Origin: Rhizobium gallicum bv. gallicum R602sp
GTDB lineage: Bacteria > Pseudomonadota > Alphaproteobacteria > Rhizobiales > Rhizobiaceae
NCBI RefSeq assembly: GCF_000816845.1
Contig: NZ_CP006877.1
Location: 1,431,501 to 1,495,500, forward strand
Reading direction: 5' to 3'
Length of the DNA: 64,000 nucleotides
The position numbers and the translations under genes are program-made. Shown here one piece after another: positions 57,162 to 64,000 of the stretch. Below the pieces are notes generated by a model. That model saw nothing but the letters and a program-made list of their open reading frames with translations. It was not told where the DNA came from and did not search any database. The stretch's first letter is position 1. The number at the start of each line of letters is the position of its first letter.

Positions 57162-58607
57162 ATGACCGCTGAAACCATTCTCGCAAGCCTGCATCTTTCC
57201 GCGCCGGAGATCATCCTCGCGGTCGGCGCCCTTGTCCTGCTCATGATCGGCGTCTTTGCGGGCGAGCGGTCGGGCCGTATGGTGAGCGTTCTGGCGCTGA
57301 TCCTGTTTGCGGCCTCTGCGCTGTGGCTGATCTTCGTGCCGGGCGATGGTCTCGCTTACGGCGGCGTCTACCAGGCGGACGGTTTCTCCCGCTTCATGAA
57401 GATCACCGCGCTCGTCGGCTCCTTCGCAGCGCTCTTCATGTCGATCGGTCTTGCCAGGGAAAACCAGCTCGACAAGTTCGAGTTCCCGGTCCTGCTCGTG
57501 CTCTGCACCCTCGGCATCTTGCTGATGATCTCGGCAAACGACCTGATCGCGCTCTATCTCGGTCTCGAGCTGCAATCGCTGGCGATCTACGTCGTGGCGG
57601 CGATCAACCGGGAGAACCTGAAGTCCACCGAAGCGGGCCTCAAGTATTTCGTTCTCGGCGCGCTTTCCTCGGGCTTGCTGCTTTACGGCATGTCGTTGGT
57701 CTACGGCTTCACCGGCCATACGCATTTCGACGATATCGCCCAGGCGCTTTCCGCCGAAGGTGCCCGCTCGCTTGGCCTGGTCTTCGGCTTGGTCTTCATC
57801 CTCGCGGGCATTGCCTTCAAGATCTCGGCGGTCCCGTTCCACATGTGGACGCCGGACGTTTACGAAGGTGCGCCGACCCCGGTCACCGCCTTTCTAGCAA
57901 GCGCGCCGAAGGTTGCGGCCATGGCCATGATGACGCGCATCGTCATCACCGCCTTCCAGCCGGTCATCGCCGACTGGCAGCAGGTCGTGGTCTTCATCTC
58001 GATTGCCTCGATGCTGCTCGGCGCCTTCGCCGCCATCGGGCAGCGGAACATCAAGCGTCTGATGGCCTACTCCTCGATCGGTCACATGGGCTATGCGCTC
58101 GTCGGGCTTGCCGCCGGCAACCAGACCGGCGTGACGGGCGTGATGCTCTACATGGTCATCTATATGGTCATGACGCTCGGCTCCTTCGCGATCATCATGT
58201 CGATGCGCCGCAAGGACGGCACGGTCGTCGAAGCTGTCGACGATCTCGCCGGCCTTTCCAGCACGAACCCCTTCATGGCGACGGTGCTGACGGCCCTGAT
58301 GTTCTCGCTCGCCGGCATTCCGCCGCTTGCAGGCTTCTTCGCGAAGTACTTCGTCTTCGTCGCTGCCATCGAAGCCAAGCTCTATGCGCTCGCCATCATC
58401 GGCGTTCTCGCCTCGGTCGTCGGGGCCTACTATTATCTGCGTGTCATCAAACTGATGTGGTTTGATGAAGCGACGGATGAGTTTGCCCGCGTTTCCGGCC
58501 CACTTCGCCTCGTCTTCGGCCTTTCCGGCCTGTTCGTTCTTGCCTATGTCGTTATCGGTGGCCCGATTGGCGGTGCGGCCGAGCTCGCGGCTGCGACGCT
58601 CTTTTGA
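57162..58607 (+). CDS. nuoN: NADH-quinone oxidoreductase subunit N
   Basis: The protein is 481 residues, the third antiporter-like subunit. Key segments are [40 protein letters not shown] and [20 protein letters not shown]. It closes the complex I genes proper. Its TGA overlaps the first ATG of birA by one base. Confidence 0.98.
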   Translation: MTAETILASLHLSAPEIILAVGALVLLMIGVFAGERSGRMVSVLALILFAASALWLIFVPGDGLAYGGVYQADGFSRFMKITALVGSFAALFMSIGLARENQLDKFEFPVLLVLCTLGILLMISANDLIALYLGLELQSLAIYVVAAINRENLKSTEAGLKYFVLGALSSGLLLYGMSLVYGFTGHTHFDDIAQALSAEGARSLGLVFGLVFILAGIAFKISAVPFHMWTPDVYEGAPTPVTAFLASAPKVAAMAMMTRIVITAFQPVIADWQQVVVFISIASMLLGAFAAIGQRNIKRLMAYSSIGHMGYALVGLAAGNQTGVTGVMLYMVIYMVMTLGSFAIIMSMRRKDGTVVEAVDDLAGLSSTNPFMATVLTALMFSLAGIPPLAGFFAKYFVFVAAIEAKLYALAIIGVLASVVGAYYYLRVIKLMWFDEATDEFARVSGPLRLVFGLSGLFVLAYVVIGGPIGGAAELAAATLF

Positions 58608-59371
58608 TGATGTTTCCCGTGCGGCGCCGGATATCGCTCGGCGATTTCCGGCACGAGGCGCTGTCGGAAACATCCTCCACCAACAGCGAATGCCTTGCCC
58701 GTGCCAGGGCAGGGGACGATGGCTTCCTGTGGGTGACCGCGGAAAAGCAGACCAGTGGCCGCGGCCGCCGCGGCCGCGCGTGGGCTTCGGAACGGGGCAA
58801 TCTCTACGCTTCCCTTCTCTTGATCGATCCGGCGCCGATGGAGCGCCTTTCGTCGCTTCCGCTGGCAATCGCCGTTGCCGTGCATCAGGCAATCCGCATG
58901 GTTCTGCCGCCTGGCGCAGCACCGCTCGAGGTGAAGTGGCCGAACGACATCCTGATCGGCCGCAGGAAGACCTGCGGAATCCTCGTCGAAGGTGAAAAAC
59001 TTGCAGATGAGCGCTACGCGCTGGTGATCGGGATCGGCATCAACGTCGCCCTCATGCCCGACAATCCGCTCTACCCGGTGACCTGTCTGCGCCAAGAGGG
59101 AAGTACCGCCGCCCCCGAAGAACTCTTCGCCCATCTCTTCGCTTCGACGGCAGAGGTGCTCGATATTTGGAACGAAGGACGAGGCGTTCGCGAGATCACC
59201 GCCCGTTGGCGGGATGTCGCCTGCGGCATCGGCGAGAAGATCACGGTCAATCTGCCGGACCGCTCGATTTCCGGACAATTCGCCGGGATTGATGATAATG
59301 GCTTGTTGATGCTCGAAACCGGCACGGGCAAGATGATGCAGATTGCCGCCGGGGATGTATTTTTTGGATAG
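58607..59371 (+). CDS. birA: Biotin-[acetyl-CoA carboxylase] ligase
   Basis: The protein is 254 residues, the monofunctional form without the N-terminal repressor helix-turn-helix of E. coli BirA. The biotinyl-AMP loop is SGRGRRGRAWAS, and EVKWPNDILIGRRKTCGILVE is the biotin and ATP site. It attaches biotin to the carboxylase carrier protein. Tandem ATG codons at 58607 and 58610 overlap the nuoN stop. The nuoN-birA-rnj linkage is common in Alphaproteobacteria. Confidence 0.95.
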   Translation: MMFPVRRRISLGDFRHEALSETSSTNSECLARARAGDDGFLWVTAEKQTSGRGRRGRAWASERGNLYASLLLIDPAPMERLSSLPLAIAVAVHQAIRMVLPPGAAPLEVKWPNDILIGRRKTCGILVEGEKLADERYALVIGIGINVALMPDNPLYPVTCLRQEGSTAAPEELFAHLFASTAEVLDIWNEGRGVREITARWRDVACGIGEKITVNLPDRSISGQFAGIDDNGLLMLETGTGKMMQIAAGDVFFG

Positions 59372-59379
59372 TGGAGATT

Positions 59380-61050
59380 ATGGCTAAGCAGGACGAACTG
59401 GTATTTCTGCCTTTGGGCGGTGTCGGCGAGATCGGCATGAATCTCGCGCTATACGGCTACGGCCCGGCAGATCACCGCCAGTGGATCATGGTCGATTGCG
59501 GCGTCACCTTCCCGGGTCCGGATCTTCCGGGCGTCGATCTGGTGCTGCCCGACATCCGCTTTCTCGCTGCCGAGCGTAAGAACCTCAAGGCGATCATCAT
59601 CACGCATGCGCATGAGGATCACTACGGTGCACTGGCCGACCTCTGGCCGGGCCTGAATGTTCCCGTCTACGGCTCGCCCTTCACCGCGGGCCTGCTGGAA
59701 GCCAAGCGCAATTTCGAGAAAGATGCGATCGGCGAAGTGCCGGTGACGATCTTCAAGGCAGGCGATACGATCAATGCCGGTCCCTTCAGCATTGAAGGCG
59801 TGGCTGTCAATCACTCGATCCCCGAGCCGATGTCGTTGATGATCCGCACGCCGCTCGGCAATGTGATCCATACCGGTGACTGGAAGATCGACCACGAGCC
59901 GTCGCTTGGACCGCTGACCGACGAGACCCGCTTCCGCCAGCTCGGGGACGAGGGCGTGTTAGCGCTGATGTGTGACTCCACCAATGCGCTTCGCGACGGC
60001 GTTTCGCCGTCCGAAAAGGATGTTTCGGAAAGCCTGAGCAGGATCATCGAGAATGCCGAAGGCCGCGTGGCGGTCACCAGTTTCTCCTCGAATGTCGGCC
60101 GTATCCGCACCATTGCCGAGGCCGCTGAAGCCGCAGGCCGCGAAGTCTTGCTGCTCGGAAGCTCGCTGAAGCGCGTCGTCGATGTCTCGCGCGAGATCGG
60201 ACTGATGGAAGGCGTCAAACCATTCATCTCCGAGGACGAATACGGCTATATCCCGCGCGACAAGGTCGTGGTCATCCTGACCGGCAGCCAGGGCGAGCCG
60301 CGCGCAGCGCTTGCCAAGCTATCGCGCGACGAGATGCGCAACGTCGCACTCGCCGCCGGCGATATCGTCGTCTTCTCCTCCCGCGCCATCCCCGGCAACG
60401 AGAAGGCGATCCAGGATATCAAGAACGGCCTCACCGAACAGGGCGTGCACGTCATCACCGACAACGAAGCGCTGGTTCACGTCTCCGGCCATCCGCGCCG
60501 CAACGAGCTTCAGAAGATGTACGAGCTGACACGCCCGAAGATCGTCGTGCCCGTGCACGGCGAGGCGACGCATCTGACAGCTCACAAGGAACTGGCGGAA
60601 CAATCCGGTATCGGCATCGTGCCGCGGGTGCGCAACGGCGATATTCTGCGGCTTGCGCCCGGTCCGGTCGAGGTCATCGACGAGGCGCCGCACGGACGCA
60701 TCTACAAGGACGGCATGCTCATCGGCGATTTCGACGAGATGGGGATAGGCGAGCGCAAGAAGCTCTCCTATGTCGGCCATGTCGCGGTCAACCTCGTGGT
60801 CGACAGCCGCTACGACATTGTGGGCGATCCCGATCTCGTGGCCATTGGCCTGCCGGTCTATGACGACGAGGGCGACGAGATGGAGGACACGCTCTTCGAC
60901 GCCGTCGTCGGCGCTATCGAGAGCATCCCGCGCGCCCGCCGCAAGGACCTCGACATGATGCAGGAAGCGGTGCGCCGCGCGGTCCGCGCTGCGGCAAACC
61001 AGACCTGGGGCAAGAAGCCGATAGTCACGGCGTTCATCACAAAGGTCTGA
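59380..61050 (+). CDS. rnj: Ribonuclease J
   Basis: The protein is 556 residues. The metallo-beta-lactamase motif is IITHAHEDHYGALADLWPG; the beta-CASP part includes VSGHPRRNELQKMYELTRP and the HGEATHL region of RNA-specific enzymes. It has endonuclease and 5'-3' exonuclease activity on mRNA and rRNA precursors. The ATG at 59380 follows GTGGAGATT; the GTG at 59371 is a weaker alternative. Confidence 0.95.
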   Translation: MAKQDELVFLPLGGVGEIGMNLALYGYGPADHRQWIMVDCGVTFPGPDLPGVDLVLPDIRFLAAERKNLKAIIITHAHEDHYGALADLWPGLNVPVYGSPFTAGLLEAKRNFEKDAIGEVPVTIFKAGDTINAGPFSIEGVAVNHSIPEPMSLMIRTPLGNVIHTGDWKIDHEPSLGPLTDETRFRQLGDEGVLALMCDSTNALRDGVSPSEKDVSESLSRIIENAEGRVAVTSFSSNVGRIRTIAEAAEAAGREVLLLGSSLKRVVDVSREIGLMEGVKPFISEDEYGYIPRDKVVVILTGSQGEPRAALAKLSRDEMRNVALAAGDIVVFSSRAIPGNEKAIQDIKNGLTEQGVHVITDNEALVHVSGHPRRNELQKMYELTRPKIVVPVHGEATHLTAHKELAEQSGIGIVPRVRNGDILRLAPGPVEVIDEAPHGRIYKDGMLIGDFDEMGIGERKKLSYVGHVAVNLVVDSRYDIVGDPDLVAIGLPVYDDEGDEMEDTLFDAVVGAIESIPRARRKDLDMMQEAVRRAVRAAANQTWGKKPIVTAFITKV

Positions 61051-61053
61051 TCG

Positions 61054-61458
61054 ATGCTTGGCCGCGTCAACCACATCGCCATCGCCGTCCCCGACCTTGC
61101 CGCAGCAACGGCAGGCTACCGCGATACGCTGGGTGCCAGGGTCTCGCAGCCGCAAGCTTTACCTGAACACGGCGTCACCGTCGTCTTCGTCGAATTGCCG
61201 AACACCAAGGTCGAACTGCTGGAGCCGCTGGGCGACAATTCGCCGGTTGCCGCCTTCCTCGAAAAGAACCCTTCCGGCGGCATGCATCACATCTGCTACG
61301 AGGTTTCGGACATTCTTGCGGCGCGCGATCAACTCGCGAAATCGGGCGCGAGGGTGCTTGGCAGCGGCGAGCCGAAAACCGGCGCCCATGGAAGGCCGGT
61401 GCTCTTCCTGCATCCGAAGGACTTTTTCGGCACCCTGATCGAGCTGGAACAGGTCTGA
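61054..61458 (+). CDS. Methylmalonyl-CoA epimerase
   Basis: The protein is 134 residues, a VOC-fold (glyoxalase-like) enzyme. Metal ligands are in RVNHIAIAVPDL, the mid-domain GGMHHICYEVSD and the C-terminal GTLIELEQV. It interconverts (R)- and (S)-methylmalonyl-CoA, part of propionyl-CoA metabolism. Its start lies three bases after the RNase J stop, so it is co-transcribed. The mutase gene is not in the window. Confidence 0.93.
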   Translation: MLGRVNHIAIAVPDLAAATAGYRDTLGARVSQPQALPEHGVTVVFVELPNTKVELLEPLGDNSPVAAFLEKNPSGGMHHICYEVSDILAARDQLAKSGARVLGSGEPKTGAHGRPVLFLHPKDFFGTLIELEQV

Positions 61459-61580
61459 GGCAGGCTGCGGCAGAGGGACCTGACTGCGGAAGGGTCCGGA
61501 TATGGGATTTGAGCTATCCACCATTCCGCTCTATAAGCGCGTCTGTCGCACTGTTTGCAACGGCGTCTCGGGACACAGAA

Positions 61581-61856
61581 ATGCTGCAGATTTTTCTACA
61601 GGGCTTTGCCGTCTATTTCATCGTCTGGTGGATCACGCTTTTTGCCGTGCTGCCGATCGGCCTGCGCACGCAGGCGGAGGACAACGATGTGGTTCTCGGC
61701 ACCGTTCCGAGCGCGCCGACGCGTTTTCGGGCGCTCTTCACCTTTTCACTGACGACCATTGTTTCGGGGGTCGTCTATGGCGCGTGGTATATCTCCTCGA
61801 CCTATTTCGGCTGGGGTTTCGACGCCCTCCCGCAGATTGGCCCGAGCTTCCGATGA
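61581..61856 (+). CDS. DUF1467 membrane protein
   Basis: The protein is 91 residues from the ATG at 61581; the frame is open to 61509. Two transmembrane helices (FLQGFAVYFIVWWITLFAVLP and FSLTTIVSGVVYGAWYISS) with the conserved loop IGLRTQAEDNDVVLGTVPSAP identify the alphaproteobacterial DUF1467 family of unknown function. It is the last gene of the long nuo-birA-rnj run. Confidence 0.9.
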   Translation: MLQIFLQGFAVYFIVWWITLFAVLPIGLRTQAEDNDVVLGTVPSAPTRFRALFTFSLTTIVSGVVYGAWYISSTYFGWGFDALPQIGPSFR

Positions 61857-62448
61857 AGTGGAGCTTTTGCTCAATCTTTGAGCATATGTAAACTTGCCGG
61901 GAAAGCCGGAGCTGTCATACGGACATCACGGAAATGACGCAGCGGACTCACGCAACGGCATGACGCCTTGCCGTAGGGTAAGAAGTAGGGCTTTTTGCGC
62001 CGCGTTAGGCTGGAAAAACCAAAAAAAAACAAGGCTGAAAGCCTTGTTTTAAGTATCGCGTGATCTGTAACCGTTGCCGGGGCTGCGACGAGCGCGCCTA
62101 AGATCTGATCCTCCCAAGACTTGACCGCGAATTCGACAGGAATTTAATCTCCCTGCCTGTTTTGTGAGCTAAAGCTAGCTCAAAGATTAAGCTTTGTCAT
62201 CAGCTTTTTTTGCATTTTTGCTACACTTGAGAAAAAAATACCTGTTGACAAGATTTTGATGCAAACCTTTAGAAATGCCCGCTTTTTTTCGCACAGGCAT
62301 TTTTCGGCCGCAAACTTGCGTCTACGATAGGCTGCTCGCGCATCACGCGGGTTTCTTTCCGGCCGCGAAGCGGTTATGACGCTCCCGATATCAACGATCG
62401 CCGTCGATTCCGCACGAGAGCGGAATCCCAACTGCTCTGGAATCCGCC
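61857..62448. other. Gene-free region upstream of proS
   Basis: About 590 bases, AT-rich around 62170-62290, with no accepted gene; the minus-strand 83-codon ORF at 62180-62431 has no domain or ribosome site. A terminator lies at 62026-62049, and the proS promoter should be in the right half. No small RNA family could be recognised, although the size leaves room for one. Confidence 0.45.
62026..62049. terminator. Terminator hairpin after DUF1467
   Basis: Arms AAACAAGGCT and AGCCTTGTTT enclose a short GAA loop and are flanked by an A run on the left and TTT on the right, so it can work on both strands. It lies about 170 bases after DUF1467 and probably ends the nuo-birA-rnj transcription unit. 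Confidence 0.7.
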
Positions 62449-63771
62449 ATGCGTCTGTCCCGCTATTTCATGCCCATCCTCAAGGAAAACCCCAAGGAGG
62501 CGGAAATTGTCTCCCACCGGCTGATGCTGCGCGCCGGCATGATCCGCCAGCAGTCGCAGGGCATTTATTCCTGGCTGCCGCTCGGCAAACGCGTTCTCGA
62601 CAAGGTGAATTCCATTATCCGCGAGGAGCAGAATCGTAGCGGCGCGATCGAGCTTTCCATGCCGACGCTGCAGTCCGCCGAGCTCTGGCAGGAAAGCGGG
62701 CGCTACGACGCCTATGGCAAGGAGATGCTGCGTATCAAGGACCGCCAGGACCGGCCGATGCTCTATGGACCGACGAATGAGGAGATGGTGACGGATATCT
62801 TCCGTTCATACGTCAAGTCCTACAAGAACCTGCCGCTGAACCTCTATCACATCCAGCTGAAGTTCCGCGACGAGATCCGCCCGCGTTTCGGTACCATGCG
62901 CTCGCGCGAGTTCATGATGAAGGATGCCTATTCCTTCGACCTGACGCGTGAAGGCGCCGAGCACTCTTACAAGAAGATGTTCACGGCCTACCTGCGCACC
63001 TTCGACCGCCTGGGGCTGCGTGCCATTCCCATGCGCGCCGACACCGGTCCCATCGGTGGCGATCTCAGCCATGAATTCATCATTCTCGCGGAGACCGGCG
63101 AATCGGAAGTTTACAGCCACAAGGATTTCGTCAATTTCGATATCCCGCCGGCCGATACCGATTTCGACGATGCCGCCGGCCTGAATGCGATTTTCGACAA
63201 GTGGACCTCTGTCTATGCAGCCACCTCGGAGATGCACGACGAAGCAGCATTCAACGCCATCCCGGAAACCGCGCGTCTTTCGGCGCGCGGCATCGAAGTC
63301 GGCCACATCTTTTATTTTGGCACGAAATATTCCGAGCCGATGGGCGCCAAGGTGCAGGGGCCAGATGGCAAGGAACACACTGTTCACATGGGTTCCTACG
63401 GTATCGGGCCGACACGCCTTGTTCCCGCCATCATCGAAGCATCGCATGACGACAACGGAATCATCTGGCCGGCTTCTGTTGCGCCGTTCGATGCGCTCGT
63501 GATCAACATGAAGGCGGGCGATGCCGCTTGCGATGCAGCTTGCGAGAAGATCTACGCGGCGCTTTCGAAGGCCGGCAAGGACGTGCTCTATGACGATACC
63601 GATGATCGCGCCGGAACGAAATTCGCCACTGCCGACCTGATCGGCATACCGATGCAGATCATCGCCGGCCCGCGCGCGGTCGCCAACGGCGAAGTGGAAC
63701 TCAAGGACCGCAAGACCGGTGCCCGCGAAACGATGACGATCGACGCGGCGATCAACAAGCTCTTGGCGTAA
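62449..63771 (+). CDS. proS: Prolyl-tRNA synthetase
   Basis: The protein is 440 residues, the short alphaproteobacterial ProRS that lacks the editing insertion of E. coli ProRS. Class II motifs are visible: motif 2 around [21 protein letters not shown], the [14 protein letters not shown] segment and motif 3 [16 protein letters not shown]. The C-terminal anticodon-binding domain ends DAAINKLLA. It charges tRNA-Pro, including the tRNA-Pro(GGG) at 2127. Confidence 0.97.
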   Translation: MRLSRYFMPILKENPKEAEIVSHRLMLRAGMIRQQSQGIYSWLPLGKRVLDKVNSIIREEQNRSGAIELSMPTLQSAELWQESGRYDAYGKEMLRIKDRQDRPMLYGPTNEEMVTDIFRSYVKSYKNLPLNLYHIQLKFRDEIRPRFGTMRSREFMMKDAYSFDLTREGAEHSYKKMFTAYLRTFDRLGLRAIPMRADTGPIGGDLSHEFIILAETGESEVYSHKDFVNFDIPPADTDFDDAAGLNAIFDKWTSVYAATSEMHDEAAFNAIPETARLSARGIEVGHIFYFGTKYSEPMGAKVQGPDGKEHTVHMGSYGIGPTRLVPAIIEASHDDNGIIWPASVAPFDALVINMKAGDAACDAACEKIYAALSKAGKDVLYDDTDDRAGTKFATADLIGIPMQIIAGPRAVANGEVELKDRKTGARETMTIDAAINKLLA

Positions 63772-63788
63772 GGCCGAACGGAGGCGAA

Positions 63789-64000
63789 ATGGCAGATGCG
63801 GCGGTGGACCAGCGGGGTTCGAAATCCGGCCTCGGTCCGGCGGTCAGGCCATTCTCCGCCTTCGAACGCCTTGTGGCGTGGCGTTATCTGCGCGCCCGCC
63901 GCAAGGAAGCCTTCATCTCGGTCATCGCCGGCTTTTCCTTCGTCGGCATCATGCTGGGCGTTGCGACGCTGATCATCGTCATGGCCGTCATGAACGGTTT
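63789..64000 (+). CDS. lolC: Lipoprotein-releasing system permease (3' truncated)
   Basis: The window ends inside this gene; 70 codons are visible. The translation runs from MADAAVDQRGSKSG to the FERLVAWRYLRARRKEAFIS segment and the first transmembrane helix (GIMLGVATLIIVMAVMNGF), the conserved N-terminus of LolC/LolE. It starts 17 bases after proS, the order proS-lolCD found throughout Alphaproteobacteria. It extracts lipoproteins from the inner membrane for LolA. Confidence 0.9.
   Translation, partial: MADAAVDQRGSKSGLGPAVRPFSAFERLVAWRYLRARRKEAFISVIAGFSFVGIMLGVATLIIVMAVMNG

Noticed and set aside
61912..61930. CTGTCAT followed by ACGGACATCAC, a possible second PHO box
   Set aside because: Only one half-site matches; the second repeat is absent.
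62180..62431. 83-codon minus-strand ORF upstream of proS
   Set aside because: No ribosome site or domain; covers the region expected to be the proS promoter.

Overview
The window is a contiguous piece of an alphaproteobacterial chromosome, almost certainly from the Rhizobiaceae (Rhizobium and relatives). The evidence is high coding GC, the rhizobial gene neighbourhood clpP-clpX-lon-hupB-tRNA-Asp-nuoA-N-birA-rnj-proS-lolC, a type 2 ArgC, a NuoE with a long C-terminal extension, and a perfect rhizobial-style PHO box. No insertion sequence, integrase, prophage or CRISPR array was seen. The backbone is core genome with a few accessory and decaying genes set into it.

Layout. Positions 1-4450 hold a truncated metallo-beta-lactamase-fold hydrolase, a LysR regulator, tRNA-Pro(GGG) and several small envelope or regulatory ORFs. 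Positions 4488-12645 hold an exopolysaccharide locus: an O-antigen-ligase-like protein, a polyprenyl glycosylphosphotransferase, a GT4 glycosyltransferase and a Wza-type export protein on the minus strand, a divergent Wzc-like chain-length protein whose kinase P-loop is degenerate, and a CelD/FemAB-like acyltransferase. Gene content and position resemble the unipolar polysaccharide (upp) locus of Agrobacterium; this is inference. Positions 12769-22183 hold DUF2842, ctaA, TauE/SafE, argC, speB, phhA with a divergent Lrp regulator, rpsI-rplM, a thioesterase, an enoyl-CoA hydratase and an EamA transporter. Positions 22657-30288 are accessory metabolism: a CoA-binding protein, O-acetylhomoserine sulfhydrylase, a cupin, a MarR regulator divergent from a short-chain dehydrogenase broken by an in-frame TAG, a DUF1194 protein, a cytochrome P450 and a GGDEF protein.

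Positions 30657-36166 are the protein quality-control block clpP, clpX, lon and hupB. It is followed by an FMN riboswitch whose target, a ribN-type riboflavin transporter, carries three single-base frameshifts. Next comes a secreted phytase-like esterase preceded by a perfect PHO box, then an aldo/keto reductase, a cupin and two identical tRNA-Asp genes. Positions 42066-58607 are the full 14-subunit complex I operon nuoA-N with three additions: a decayed four-helix-bundle (23S rRNA IVS family) gene between nuoC and nuoD, a small exported protein overlapping nuoD, and a membrane-anchored helix-hairpin-helix protein between nuoF and nuoG whose C-terminal domain resembles the extension on NuoE. 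The operon continues with tight spacing into birA, RNase J, methylmalonyl-CoA epimerase and DUF1467. The window ends with proS and the start of lolC.

No wholly new multi-gene system could be demonstrated. The strongest leads are the NuoE/helix-hairpin-helix pair in the complex I operon, the PHO box on the phytase-like gene, the riboswitch left in front of a broken transporter, the decayed four-helix-bundle gene inside nuo, and the pseudokinase-like Wzc protein. The broken genes are all dispensable ones while every housekeeping frame is intact, which argues for real decay rather than poor sequence.
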